This document shows positions 9,004 to 16,956 of a DNA stretch of 36,013 nt, in pieces. Made by a program: the position numbers and the translations under genes. The stretch is from Tritrichomonas foetus (Eukaryota > Parabasalia > Tritrichomonadida > Tritrichomonadidae): NCBI GenBank assembly GCA_001839685.1, contig MLAK01001057.1, forward strand, positions 1 through 36,013. The letters are read 5' to 3'. The notes under the pieces were generated by a model, which worked only from the letters and a program-made list of their open reading frames with translations, made no database searches and was not told where the DNA came from. Within the stretch, counting starts at the first letter, position 1. The number at the start of each line of letters is the position of its first letter.

Positions 9004-10200
9004 ATGGGAAAAAGAAAGCGGATGGTTTCGGGAATTCGTTATACATACGATGAAATTCGAACAGATAGAATGATTGGAAAAGAAAATAAAAATGTCGAAA
9101 AAAATTATGACGATAATTCTTTTGATTTCGATATGGACTGTTTAACATATTTGCCACTTAAGAATCCACTTATATGTCCTTTTGGTTATTCTTTTTCGAG
9201 AGATTCCGCATCAAAATATTTGCAAAATCATTCAACCCATCCATTCGTTCCCGATCAGCCATTTTCAATGGACATCCTTAGAGCACCAAAATTCACACAA
9301 AATTCGGCTGGCCAAAAAATTGATGTTATTGATGATAAAATATTGACTGCTAAACACAAAATTGTGATGATTGGAGTCACTGGAAATGTTTTCAGCTTTA
9401 ATTCTGTTCGTGAGTTTAACTTAAAGCCCAAAATGATGAACGATTTAATCACAGGTGAAGCGTTCACTGAAAACGATATAATTGTAATTCACGACCCAGA
9501 TAGAGAAAGAGACCTTCCGGACGAGCCTATAATTAATACAAAAATAGAAGTTGAAGATTCAGAACTTGTAAAAAATGCTGCAAAATTTGTCAGTTCACTT
9601 TTAATGACAAAAGAGCAAGCATTGAAAATAGAAAATTTGTGGTACTTGGCAAGACCTACACCTGAATCTCTTAAACAAGCCTCTTTTTTTAAAAGAAATC
9701 CTCCAAAGAAAAGACCACACGCAATAATTAAAACGAGCTTAGGTGAAATCATTGTTGAACTTGATGTTGATGTGTCAACTCTGGCTTGCATAAACTTTAT
9801 CGGCTACGCATTTCGAAATGTTTATAATAATGTCAAAGTCGAAAAAGTTGTAAGTAGTGAATACTTCATAGTTTGTCCGCATTTGGAAGTTGATGAATCT
9901 GTTTGGACTTATCCAATCGCCTATGAAAGAGATGAAGTTCGAAGAAACTTTAAATATGTGATTTACTTTTTGAATACTGGAAATAAACAATTGCATATAA
10001 CCAATACTGGAAAATTTGGAATTACTTGCCAACCAATGAATTTGGATGATTTTCATGTTTTTGGTGGAGTGATTAGTGGTGAAGGAATTGTTTCGTCGAT
10101 TTGTAATGGAAAAATTTTGCCTGATGGAAGACCAGCCAAGCCATTCTCTATAAAGTCTATATCAATCGTAAATAATCCATTTCCAGCATCACCACCATGA
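9004..10200 (+). CDS. PPIL2/Cyp60-like U-box and cyclophilin protein, cyclophilin domain degenerate
   Basis: A 398-residue protein beginning MGKRKRM like PPIL2. Residues about 38-110 match its U-box (CLTYLPLKNPLICPFGYSF ... NPxx). They continue into the conserved middle: KIVMIGVTGNVFSFNSV, LITGEAFTENDIIVIHDPD. Residues about 235-390 are a cyclophilin fold: HAIIKTSLGEIIVELD, ... FHVFGGVISGEGIV. PPIL2 is a spliceosome-associated protein with U-box ubiquitin-ligase activity in animals. Here the isomerase residues are gone by eye alignment to cyclophilin A: Arg55 is Lys, Gln63 is Val, Phe113 is Gly, His126 is Phe. The FHR and QGGD motifs are absent. The domain probably works as a binding module only. 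It is shorter than human PPIL2 (about 520) because the linker and C-terminal tail are reduced. The ATG at 9004 is the start by homology. Confidence 0.85.
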   Translation: MGKRKRMVSGIRYTYDEIRTDRMIGKENKNVEKNYDDNSFDFDMDCLTYLPLKNPLICPFGYSFSRDSASKYLQNHSTHPFVPDQPFSMDILRAPKFTQNSAGQKIDVIDDKILTAKHKIVMIGVTGNVFSFNSVREFNLKPKMMNDLITGEAFTENDIIVIHDPDRERDLPDEPIINTKIEVEDSELVKNAAKFVSSLLMTKEQALKIENLWYLARPTPESLKQASFFKRNPPKKRPHAIIKTSLGEIIVELDVDVSTLACINFIGYAFRNVYNNVKVEKVVSSEYFIVCPHLEVDESVWTYPIAYERDEVRRNFKYVIYFLNTGNKQLHITNTGKFGITCQPMNLDDFHVFGGVISGEGIVSSICNGKILPDGRPAKPFSIKSISIVNNPFPASPP

Positions 10201-11859
10201 AATGTTTAGAATAAAAATGAAATTTTTTAAAAAATCATATTTTTTTTTATTGAATAAAATTTAGAGTGTTAAATGATTACACAAAACTAGAAAAAGAGTG
10301 AAATAATATTTCTGATATGTAAAACATAAATATAGAAAAATCTCATGATAAATATCATAATGTTGAGATTTTCGATTTTTTTATTGGGGATTTATGATAG
10401 CTTCTTAAAATGTAAAAAGAAAATATTTAGAATCCAAACTCGAATGCATAGTCATCTTGTGCTTTATCTTGGAATATCAGTTATGTCTTGTTTAAAAGCT
10501 AACCTAATGGTAATAAATGGGGAAATGTTTCATCAATAACTTCATCGCCCCAATTATGAAAACTAATTTTGTAGACTACTTTGAACTTTTTGGAGTAGAG
10601 ATATCACATATGATTTCTTTAGCAACACAAAGGTCAATGAATATAACACAATGATCAATTAGGGAAAGCAAGGTTTCTGTTCGATTACATATTATTCTTA
10701 GATGTTGGTTGATTCACCTGGAGATCAGCTTATTGCATGAATCCTTATAAAATACAATCAGTAAGATGATTTTATTTATTTATGAACAGAAGATATAATA
10801 TTTTTTTATCAAAGAAGGAAATAATCTTTAGAGACTTCGAACTCTTCGGTTTTAGATATGAAGATGTGGAAAGTGTTTTCATAGCCATTACTTTACTCAA
10901 AAATATTGATCAAAATGATCATTGGTTTCACGATTTTGACTTTTATTTTTCTAATTGTGGACTTTGAAAAGAATATTTGACTAATGGAATGAGATCATGA
11001 TTCAACACAGGCATCTATCATGATAGAATGATTCAAACTCCTAGAAGTTTTACTAGAAATAGCATTCTATAAACCAAAGGATAAACTCAAATATCGAAAG
11101 ATATAGTGCATTTGATATAACTGGGCTCCATTAGGTTTGAAGTTTATCAACATGATTTAAAAAATATTTAACATGATGAGAAGAAAATTGAATAATTATC
11201 GAAGAACAAAAGTTTTATCAATCTAACATGAATATCTAATATTGTTGTCATTTCTTCATTGATTTGTTATTTATGAGTAATAAGTCCAGTCTTGATTTCC
11301 ATTGCATGAATGGGCTTTAGTCTCTAGATATTGAGACAATCACTTACTCACTAATGTATATTGCCTTTGAACAGGATGTTTTACAACAGAGTCTTAAGAA
11401 ATCATCCCATGAAGGAAGTACTTTATGGGATTTTAACGAAAATAAGTTTTCTAGAAAACAAAATAAATCTAAAGCTATATCAAATCCGTATAACAATATA
11501 AAAATATATCTCTCCTGATTAGATGATACAATATTAATTAGTATTAGTAAGAAGTGATTTTGGAACATCGTGAAAATAATAAAACTTTTTGAAATCCCTC
11601 GCTCACACTCGGTCTTTCCCAAAATCATAAATGTATTTATATAACAAAATTATATCAATAGAATCCTCCAAATTTTCATTTTAGAATGAATTATAATAAT
11701 CCCATACAATTATCAATTTGAAAGAAAAGGAATATAATGTCGATTTTAGTCGATAAATGTTAATCCATTTTAATCTAATCTATTTATTTGGCAAGAGTAA
11801 GATCTTTTAAAAAAATGTAAAAAATGGAATAAAAATTTAAGTATTAACACTTTTTTATT
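10201..11859. other. Gene-poor region with repeat relics
   Basis: 1.66 kb without a credible gene. Several 60-95 codon open stretches exist but none has a recognisable domain. It contains a dispersed repeat copy (11538-11601, listed separately) and two similar short stretches near 10573 and 10832 that both read FELFG in one frame, so old duplicated coding sequence may be present. Confidence 0.45.
11538..11601 (-). repeat. Dispersed repeat, copy 1
   Basis: About 60 bases here are nearly the same as 35951-36013 at the right edge, in the same orientation. The stretch 11575-11601 matches 35987-36013 without a mismatch over 27 bases. At the right edge the repeat lies directly upstream of an ankyrin array; here no ankyrin repeat follows it. 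In translation the matched part reads DFKKFYYF followed by a VPK-LL segment. Coding relic versus non-coding element cannot be decided from two copies. Confidence 0.75.
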
Positions 11860-13248
11860 CTATTCGAAAACAGGATTGATAAAATTCAAAAACTCTGTGA
11901 TTTTACTATCTTCTTTATCTTCAAGTTTAGCAATCTCCAATAATTCATGATATGTTTCTTCATCAATAAAATATTTCTTTCCATTCTTTTCATAATTCAA
12001 AATTGTTGTTGCGATTTTTTTCAAAAATGGAGCTGCTTCATCTTTTTCAATTGAATCAGCATAATTCGCAATTTCAACTAAACTCAATAAAGACAGAATA
12101 TCCAAAATTTGATTATTATTTCCTCTTTTTACACACAACATGAGTAAATGCATGAATATTTGAAAACTTTTATAATTAAATTTTTCTTTCATTTGACAAA
12201 AGCTCGGAATTATTCCAATTTCAAATAGGAATGAAATTCCCTCTTTTTTCTTCGTTCTTATAATCCTTTCATTAATCAAACAACTTAATTCAAAACACTT
12301 TCCATTCATTACATCAACACAACTATTCTTAGAATCGCTCAAATTATTATTTAATGAATAAATCCAAAACTCATTCAAGAAATTAAAAAAAGCGGATTTT
12401 TGAAGAAATTCAAAAGTTTGACTTTCATTTGATTTTGTTACTTCATTTGAAAAGCTTAAAATAGCTTCAGTCAGTTCGATATCATTTTCAATGGGTAAAA
12501 AAAGCTCTGAAACTTTTTCATATTCAAGCAAAAGAGTCAAAAATAAATCGTCACCTTCAAAAAACTTCGAAAGTATTTGAAAAATCAAAATTTTTGATTT
12601 TATATCGACATTGGAAACATTTGAAATGAGTTCCATGAAAATACCCTCTAAATAAATGAGATACTCTTTATAAGTGAGTAATGAGTTCAATAAATTAAGT
12701 CCTTCATTGAAACAAGCATGAATTAAATCAATGAAAAATAAACTCAATGGATTTTTGTGTGATCTTTTTCCTTCCATCACTTTTTGGACGAAATTGTAAG
12801 ACCATGTATAATCTCTATTGATTAGCTCACTTGTAACTAAAACAATAAGGGGATTCGGAAAATAACAAAATAAAATATCTATTAAATTTTGTGGAAGTGG
12901 AAGTTCAACTTCAGGAGGAGCGTTTTTAATTGCGATATAAAGTTTAATTAAATCTTCCTTTCTTTGTTCTTCTGAATTTTCTGGATTAATAAATCCTGAT
13001 ATTAAATCATTGAAAGTTTCTGGACAAATTTTCATCGAATGGTAAATTAATAATTCGATAGTCTTTGAAGATCCTTCTAAAAACGTGTTTTCGTTGAACA
13101 TTAGGTATAGCGAATTTAATAATTGGATCGGAACCGTGTCTGAAAACTCCAAAAAGCGGTTAACATCACCAGTATCTAGTCCTTTGTCTATTTGGTGAGC
13201 ATTTTTTACATCTTTTGTTGAATTTCGAAACAAGTCCTCTTTTATCAT
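11860..13248 (-). CDS. Helical-repeat (armadillo-like) protein, trichomonad family
   Basis: A 462-residue acidic protein with no signal peptide or membrane segment. It is made of amphipathic helices about 40 residues apart, as in armadillo or HEAT folds. I do not recognise the family. It looks colinear with the 479-residue protein at 19626-21065. Matching blocks are YFPNPLIVLVTSELI with YFPEKHSLDIFTSII, LIFQILSKFFEGDDLFLTLL with LAFKILTIICEKNSVFISVL, and a shared C-terminal pattern ending EFLNFI/TFIQKI. The two are therefore probably distant paralogues with a scaffold-type, protein-binding role (inference). Initiator TCATTTT lies about 26 bases before the ATG. Confidence 0.75.
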   Translation of the reverse strand: MIKEDLFRNSTKDVKNAHQIDKGLDTGDVNRFLEFSDTVPIQLLNSLYLMFNENTFLEGSSKTIELLIYHSMKICPETFNDLISGFINPENSEEQRKEDLIKLYIAIKNAPPEVELPLPQNLIDILFCYFPNPLIVLVTSELINRDYTWSYNFVQKVMEGKRSHKNPLSLFFIDLIHACFNEGLNLLNSLLTYKEYLIYLEGIFMELISNVSNVDIKSKILIFQILSKFFEGDDLFLTLLLEYEKVSELFLPIENDIELTEAILSFSNEVTKSNESQTFEFLQKSAFFNFLNEFWIYSLNNNLSDSKNSCVDVMNGKCFELSCLINERIIRTKKKEGISFLFEIGIIPSFCQMKEKFNYKSFQIFMHLLMLCVKRGNNNQILDILSLLSLVEIANYADSIEKDEAAPFLKKIATTILNYEKNGKKYFIDEETYHELLEIAKLEDKEDSKITEFLNFINPVFE

Positions 13249-13645
13249 TATGATGTGGTTTCAAACATCAAAATGAATTTGCCCTTTCAATAAGGTGAAT
13301 TTCAAGTGTACTTCATTATGATGATCATACTCATTTAAAAGTCCTTTAACAATAACAAGATGTGAATCATCAACATTGGGAAATAATTATTCTCATCAAA
13401 TTGATGAAAGGCTAATAAACTTGTCACCAAGAAAAACATACAATAGTTCCATATTGTTTTCAATATTTCATTTCAATTAGGAGAAAAAAAAATCGAGAAA
13501 GAAAATCTAATTTTTTAATTATATTTTTTATGATTTTATAATCAGAGTTAGAAATTTGGAAATCTATGGTAAAAAAATCTATAACTCATGTTATTTAGTT
13601 TAGTAATTCAAAAAAAGTTGTTTAAAATGAGATGAAAAAAAAAAC
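13249..13645. other. Intergenic, tandem genes
   Basis: 397 AT-rich bases between two minus-strand genes. It holds the promoter of the 462-residue protein (initiator at 13270-13276) and the 3' side of the 14-3-3 gene. Homopolymer A and T runs are frequent. No gene was seen. Confidence 0.4.
13270..13276 (-). promoter_or_regulatory. Initiator of the 462-residue protein gene
   Basis: On the minus strand this reads TCATTTT, with the presumed +1 A at 13274, about 26 bases before the ATG at 13248. It fits the TCA-pyrimidine-T/A consensus. Confidence 0.5.
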
Positions 13646-14389
13646 TTATTCGAGTGAATTCAAAGCACCATCGTTTTCCCAGATCTCAACGTGATCCCTC
13701 ATCAAGTGGAGAACTGTCATTGCATCAGAATATTCATCATTATCGTTTTCCATTTTTTCAATATTTTCTTCATTTTCAGTAATCACTTTATTTACCATTG
13801 CGATGGCATCTTTCTTGTTGCCTTCGACATGGCACAAGAAAATTCCGTAGTGCAAAGAAAGGATGAGCGCTCTGGATGTAAGTTTTTTCTCTGATGGCAA
13901 ATTATTGACAATTTCTAAAGCGGCCAGGTAGTTTTCTCTAGATTTGTTGGTGAATTCGTCAACTGAGGATTCATCAAGCGGACATTCGACCATGTATCTG
14001 TAAAAATCGCCTTTTATGATATAATAAAATAATTTGTTGAAGGGGTCCTCCGAGGCCACCAGAAGCTTTGTGTCGATGAGGTTGATGATATCGTGGCTGA
14101 TTTCGTGCAATTCTTTCAAGATTTGATTATTCAATAAATTTAATTGTTTTACACGTTCGGTGTTATCTTTGCTGTTTTCGTGGATAATTATCGACTTTAG
14201 ATAGCGGAAGGCGCGCCGTCGGAGATTGAGAGCGCCTTTAAAAGCGAATGAGACTAATTGTTGTTCATTATAGTCGAGCTTTGGATCGAGGGATGCAAAT
14301 TCGTGAATGCAGGCGATCATCTTTGGGAAATCAGCAAGTGTCTTGGCAGTCATCGCCATGTAAACAACATCTTCCCGATTAATAGTCAT
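13646..14389 (-). CDS. 14-3-3 protein with altered ligand-binding asparagines
   Basis: 247 residues, normal family length. 14-3-3 proteins are cytosolic dimers that bind phosphoserine/phosphothreonine motifs. The N-terminus (NREDVVYMAMTAKTLADFPKM) and signature region (EQQLVSFAFKGALNLRRRAFR) align directly with animal 14-3-3. The phosphate-binding set K51, R58, R131 and Y132 (KGDFYRYM) is intact. Two residues that normally hydrogen-bond the bound peptide backbone are changed: the Asn of the LALNFSVF-type helix is H180 (LSLHYGIF), and the Asn of the LLRDNLTLW-type helix is H233 (LMRDHVEIW). Phosphate binding should remain while peptide preference may differ. The tail is short and acidic. The start is fixed by homology and by an initiator TCATAT a few bases upstream. 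Confidence 0.93.
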   Translation of the reverse strand: MTINREDVVYMAMTAKTLADFPKMIACIHEFASLDPKLDYNEQQLVSFAFKGALNLRRRAFRYLKSIIIHENSKDNTERVKQLNLLNNQILKELHEISHDIINLIDTKLLVASEDPFNKLFYYIIKGDFYRYMVECPLDESSVDEFTNKSRENYLAALEIVNNLPSEKKLTSRALILSLHYGIFLCHVEGNKKDAIAMVNKVITENEENIEKMENDNDEYSDAMTVLHLMRDHVEIWENDGALNSLE

Positions 14390-15028
14390 TTGCAGATATG
14401 ATTAAATTTATGCTTCAGTTTTTGAATATATCTGAATGCTTTCAATCAAACCATTATTTTTCAATATAACAATTGAAGGATAGTTAATGATTAATATAAA
14501 TTTTTAATGCATAAATATCTCATGATGTTTTTATCATATTTCAGTAAAACACATTATCCAGCTTTAAATTCACATTTATTCAAATAATATAGATAAAGAA
14601 AAGACTTAAATGTGATGTTATAATGTTTGTTAATAAATCTGATCTACTGTGTGTAACTACAAATAATTCCAATTAAATGTGACTATTCCTTATTTCTTAT
14701 GTATGATATGTGTGAAAAGGCTATATCATTGATAATTTTAAATGTCTTTTTATCATCAATTATTTTCCATAAAAGACTCGTTTAGTTTCACATAGCTCTT
14801 AAATTATAAAAATAGCTTCATATGACCAATCAACAAGCATTATTTCCAAAATCAATTTTCCCATTCGATTTGACTACGGCAATAATGAAACGACTTTAGT
14901 CAAATTAGCCTAAACCACAATAAAACCCAATAAATTAAAGCAAAGTGAAATAAATAGAAAAAGAAAAGACACTTCGAAAGATAATAACAATTTAATACAT
15001 TGCAATTCAATTGAATTTGTTTTCCCTT
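14390..15028. other. Intergenic, no gene seen
   Basis: 639 AT-rich bases between two minus-strand genes. It includes the 14-3-3 initiator at its left edge. A minus-strand stretch near 14643-14654 resembles the trichomonad intron 3' end (ten of twelve bases), but no donor or exon goes with it. Nothing else was recognised. Confidence 0.4.
14396..14401 (-). promoter_or_regulatory. Initiator of the 14-3-3 gene
   Basis: TCATAT on the minus strand, about 10 bases before the ATG at 14389. It fits TCA-pyrimidine-A. Confidence 0.5.
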
Positions 15029-15250
15029 TCATTTTTTGGATTTGTTGGCTTCTTCTATTTCCCTTTTTGCCATCGAGAGAATGTATGTGTAGTCTTTCTG
15101 TGAAAGTTTCGAAAAGTCGTAATTTGGTGGCATATGTGACGGAAGATCAAACAAGTCCTGAATTCCAGTAATTGGTGGATAATCTGTTGTCGAATGTGTG
15201 GCAGCGACTGCACTCTGGAATTTCATGGCCTGAACCCATTCTGCATCCAT
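15029..15250 (-). CDS. Small conserved-looking hypothetical protein, 73 aa
   Basis: A 73-residue soluble protein that I do not recognise. The first half contains a Pro/Asp-rich segment (DYPPITGIQDLFDLPSHMPPNYDF). The last third is a charged helix (YTYILSMAKREIEEANKSKK). It is judged real because the ATG sits 2 bases after an initiator-type TCATTG, because composition is balanced and unlike shadow ORFs, and because it pairs with another small ORF in divergent orientation. Function is unknown; the shape (short linear motifs plus one helix) would suit a subunit of a larger complex. Confidence 0.6.
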   Translation of the reverse strand: MDAEWVQAMKFQSAVAATHSTTDYPPITGIQDLFDLPSHMPPNYDFSKLSQKDYTYILSMAKREIEEANKSKK

Positions 15251-15252
15251 TT

Positions 15253-15258
15253 CAATGA
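15253..15258 (-). promoter_or_regulatory. Initiator of the 73-aa gene
   Basis: TCATTG on the minus strand, its last base 2 bases before the ATG. The same TCATTGAA core precedes the karyopherin gene at 23957. A leader of only about five bases would result. Confidence 0.4.
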
Positions 15259-15352
15259 ATATTTTTTGGGACTTGTCAATAAACGGTCTCTATAGAATCG
15301 TGAATCTAATTTTTTTTAATAGATATTTGGTCAGCAAAAAATATACACTCCA

Positions 15353-15610
15353 ATGTTTCGAAAGAAAGAATCAACTACCCCAACACCCCAAGTTCCATTC
15401 GATAGCTCAATATTTTCATTGATTCAAGGTGAAGCACGCGATATTATCGATAATCGAGATGGTAAAAGATTGACAATAGATCAAATGATTCAGGAAATAG
15501 AAGAAGCCCTTTCGAGCATTGGATACGTTGATGTACCGCCTCCACCACGATCTTCAGACCAGCAAGATTCAGATTCAGATTCGTCAGACGATATAGAAAT
15601 TCTCGATTAA
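15353..15610 (+). CDS. Small acidic-tailed hypothetical protein, 85 aa
   Basis: An 85-residue protein that I do not recognise. It has a basic N-terminus (MFRKKES), a predicted helix from about 26 to 57 (GEARDIIDNRD ... IDQMIQEIEEALSSI), a proline run (VPPPPR), and an acidic serine tail ending DSSDDIEILD. The tail matches the general form of a SUMO-interaction motif (hydrophobic I-x-I-L next to acidic Ser-rich residues), which is suggestive only. It is divergent from the 73-residue gene, with 102 bases between the ATGs. Biased composition lowers certainty, but the clean ATG, the stop and the compact promoter support a real gene. Confidence 0.6.
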   Translation: MFRKKESTTPTPQVPFDSSIFSLIQGEARDIIDNRDGKRLTIDQMIQEIEEALSSIGYVDVPPPPRSSDQQDSDSDSSDDIEILD

Positions 15611-15930
15611 CTAAATGTTTGTTTCTCTCTATTTTATTATTCTATTCATTATTTATTATTAAAATTCTTTAAAAATTTATCAAAAGTATCCCTAATATTA
15701 TGAGCTTGATTCTTGAGATATGCATTCATTGAATTGCATGAAACATTTTTCGTATTTTTTTGCACTTTTGATGAAGCAAATCTACAAAAAATGAATTCTA
15801 TCATCAATTTCTAAAGATTCATTCAAAAATAAGAATAAGAATTAAATTGCATTAATAAAATATTAATTTTAATCATATAATATATTAAATATATAAAATT
15901 TCACGAATAAACATATGAATAGTCTTTATT
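15611..15930. other. Intergenic between convergent genes
   Basis: 320 bases, very AT-rich, between the 3' ends of the 85-residue gene and the YwqG-type gene. No ORF or RNA gene was recognised. Confidence 0.4.
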
Positions 15931-16674
15931 TTATCCACAAAGCCATGTTAAATTGAATTCGCCGAATGCTTCTCGAGGCTTCATCCACAGGTGGGCCACT
16001 CCAGCGTCGCCCCACATCATCGAAAAGTTTTTGTCCTGCTCAAAACTGGCAAGAAGAACCATTCCTTCAGGCGCATCATACTCTCCTTCAGTAAAATCTG
16101 CATTTCCACGCAAATAAGTCGTACCAGCGTATTTATTTTTCAGTTCACGGACAAATTCTTCCATTTGAACATCATCAAGGCCTGCTTCATTAACCAAATC
16201 ATAAAATTTACTAGTTGATCCATCAATTGACCTAAACGGTGCCCAATTTGTGATAACGGAAGAATTAATTTTATAATCTTCTGGCGGCTGATCGAAAACG
16301 AGGCTGGGGATTTCTTCTTCTGAATAAACGTTATAAGAAATACTGTTTTCTTCATTTGAAGACATGCATTCTGTACAGTAAGTGAAAACAATCAAACTTT
16401 TCTGTAATTGGTCGGGGAATAATTCTTTCACTGGCTGAGGAGCATCTGGAATGTAGAGTTGGAGTAAAACTTCTTTCTTTTTGTCGCATTCTGAACATAC
16501 GTGTGGAGGTTCTTGCGGGAGGTGTGGGATGTATCCGCCGAATTTCGAAACTTTTGGTGAAGTTGATTCGCACAAATTACAAACAGGCTCGTATCCGGTC
16601 TGCCAAAGATTATTTTGAAGGAAAAAATTCCAAAATGGCCGTTCTTCTTGAGATAATGCTGGTTCTTTTAACAT
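15931..16674 (-). CDS. YwqG/DUF1963-family protein with three CxxC pairs
   Basis: 247 residues. The KFGGYIPHLP motif near 45, the LLQLYIP strand and the C-terminal MMWGDAGVAHLWMKPREAF block are the marks of the YwqG (DUF1963) fold, whose function is not established. Three CxxC pairs are visible: CNLC, CSEC and CTEC (roughly residues 32, 60 and 100). They could bind one or two zinc ions. The middle part (LLQLY ... LIVFTYCTEC) also resembles the N-terminal domain of PDCD2/Tsr4 ribosome-assembly chaperones, so that relationship is the main alternative. The protein ends with TWLCG right after the last strand. The ATG is preceded by initiator TCACTT. Confidence 0.7.
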   Translation of the reverse strand: MLKEPALSQEERPFWNFFLQNNLWQTGYEPVCNLCESTSPKVSKFGGYIPHLPQEPPHVCSECDKKKEVLLQLYIPDAPQPVKELFPDQLQKSLIVFTYCTECMSSNEENSISYNVYSEEEIPSLVFDQPPEDYKINSSVITNWAPFRSIDGSTSKFYDLVNEAGLDDVQMEEFVRELKNKYAGTTYLRGNADFTEGEYDAPEGMVLLASFEQDKNFSMMWGDAGVAHLWMKPREAFGEFNLTWLCG

Positions 16675-16956
16675 TTGATAGATGTTAAGTGACCATTTTT
16701 GAATAGAAATTAATCATCTTATGATCACACATTTGGATATGAAATATCTGCCGACAAATTTATTCATACTTTAAGAAGAGACAGCATTCGATCATGGATA
16801 TAATTTTACTTTCCTTATCATAGGAGTTTTTATAAAAAATTATAAATGAAATTGATGAACTTTTAAAAAAATCAAAAATCGTAATTAGATTAGTTTCTAT
16901 TTTTATAAACAAAATACATTTGGCAATCACTAAAAATCCTGAGTAATAAATTCATG
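16675..16956. other. Intergenic, no gene seen
   Basis: 282 AT-rich bases between two minus-strand genes. It contains the initiator of the YwqG-type gene and otherwise nothing recognisable. Confidence 0.4.
16687..16692 (-). promoter_or_regulatory. Initiator of the YwqG-type gene
   Basis: TCACTT on the minus strand, with +1 A at 16690, about 16 bases before the ATG at 16674. It fits the consensus. Confidence 0.55.

Noticed and set aside
11344..11628. 94-codon minus-strand open frame overlapping the dispersed repeat
   Set aside because: The part that matches the second copy reads differently in frame there; the remainder has no domain. It is treated as repeat, not as a gene.
14643..14654. Sequence resembling the trichomonad intron 3' end on the minus strand
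   Set aside because: Only ten of twelve bases match, no GTAYGT-type donor was found at a sensible distance, and the sequence after it soon meets stops before the complete 14-3-3 gene.
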